Of a stretch of 64,000 bases of DNA, positions 63,719 through 64,000 are shown in pieces. The position numbers and the translations under genes are program-made. The DNA lies in NCBI GenBank assembly GCA_002928735.1, contig PERL01000005.1, positions 186,001 to 250,000 on the forward strand, in the 5' to 3' direction. The notes under the pieces are model-generated. The model searched no databases, had not been told where the DNA came from, and worked only from the letters and a program-made list of their open reading frames with translations. The DNA is from Hyphomicrobium sp. (GTDB lineage: Bacteria; Pseudomonadota; Alphaproteobacteria; Rhizobiales; Hyphomicrobiaceae). Each line of letters starts with the position of its first letter. The stretch's first letter is position 1.

Positions 63719-64000
63719 TCAGGCGAGGGCGGCCGGCGTGGCACGGGCCAGGCTCAGGGCGTTGCGCAGGGCGGCTGCAAAATCTTTCTTTTCATCGGTG
63801 TTGAGAAAGCGGGCGATTTCGAACTCGTTGCCATGGAGGGCGAGTTTGAGGTCGGCGCTGCCGTCGGGCCATTCATTGAGCAGCACCTTCACCCAGTATG
63901 GGTTGAAATCGAAGCTGCGGCTGCGGCCGGACTGGTGGACCTGGGTGATTTTGAGAACGTCCGGGGAGAGTTCCACCAGCTCATAGGCCTTGCCGGCGCG
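63719..64000 (-). CDS. DUF2244-type protein, 5' end beyond the window
   Basis: The last 93 codons of a minus-strand gene are present. RSRSFDFNPYWVKVLLNE is the DUF2244 core, and EFEIARFLNTDEKKDFAAALRNALS the usual C-terminus. The reading frame is open through the right edge (RAGKAYELVELSPDVLKITQV), so the start lies outside. DUF2244 proteins are membrane-associated and of unknown function. Confidence 0.75.
   Translation of the reverse strand, partial: RAGKAYELVELSPDVLKITQVHQSGRSRSFDFNPYWVKVLLNEWPDGSADLKLALHGNEFEIARFLNTDEKKDFAAALRNALSLARATPAALA

Overview
The window looks like a chromosomal segment of a high-GC alphaproteobacterium of the Hyphomicrobiales, probably close to Hyphomicrobium. This rests on gene order and gene content read from the sequence, not on any database search. 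Signs are the block rnd-lptC(A)-lptB-rpoN-ptsN, the pair fzlA-queG, the heme block hemY-mic60-hemD-hemC beside tsaD-gpsA, the pair rsmI-yraN near gshB and yifB, an LsrB/VtlR-type regulator near trxB, leuC and leuD far apart, and a stand-alone pqqC, which would suit a methylotroph. No insertion sequence, prophage, CRISPR array or plasmid gene is visible.

Layout. 1-7.7 kb: a complex I-associated NDUFA9-like reductase, tRNA-Leu(CAG), RNase D, then LPS transport (an LptC-LptA-LptA fusion plus LptB), sigma-54 and PTS IIA-Ntr. The hpf gene usually found between rpoN and ptsN in relatives is absent, and 532 bp without a convincing gene lie there. 7.7-17.7 kb: uppP, fzlA, queG, an SDR protein, secreted proteins, a thioesterase-like hydrolase, a GT4 glycosyltransferase, infC (probable AUC start), a CreA-family protein and a bifunctional GDP-mannose pyrophosphorylase/mannose-6-phosphate isomerase. 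18-27 kb: an SDR, an orphan HigA-like antitoxin, hemY, mic60, hemD, hemC, tsaD, gpsA and two small secreted proteins. 27-35 kb: tRNA-Thr(CGU), pqqC and rlmN flanking an FNR/FixK-like box, paired four-helix membrane proteins, a Lys/Ala/Pro-rich secreted protein, argG and a MipA-like porin.

35-39 kb holds the most unusual locus: three overlapping minus-strand genes for a polytopic VIT/VWA-like protein ending in a PEP-CTERM signal, an exosortase with the C/R/H triad, and an EpsI-like periplasmic partner. It looks like a dedicated sorting system with one substrate. 39-51 kb: TerC, YifB/ComM, gshB, pal, yraN, rsmI, a DUF1287 protein, gluQ, a FeeM/LuxI-fold acyltransferase and leuC.

51-60 kb: an LsrB-like regulator and trxB are separated by about 6.7 kb of accessory envelope genes: a secreted beta-propeller, an autotransporter with a CtrA-type box upstream, and a PepSY/response-regulator/histidine-kinase operon divergent from a second PepSY gene. 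A fourfold CTGAC/GTCAG array lies in the divergent spacer. 60-64 kb: a hydrolase, two HExxH proteins in tandem, leuD, glyoxalase I and a truncated DUF2244 gene.

Many starts given here are internal to the longest open frame. They were chosen from Shine-Dalgarno spacing, family N-termini and overlaps with neighbours.
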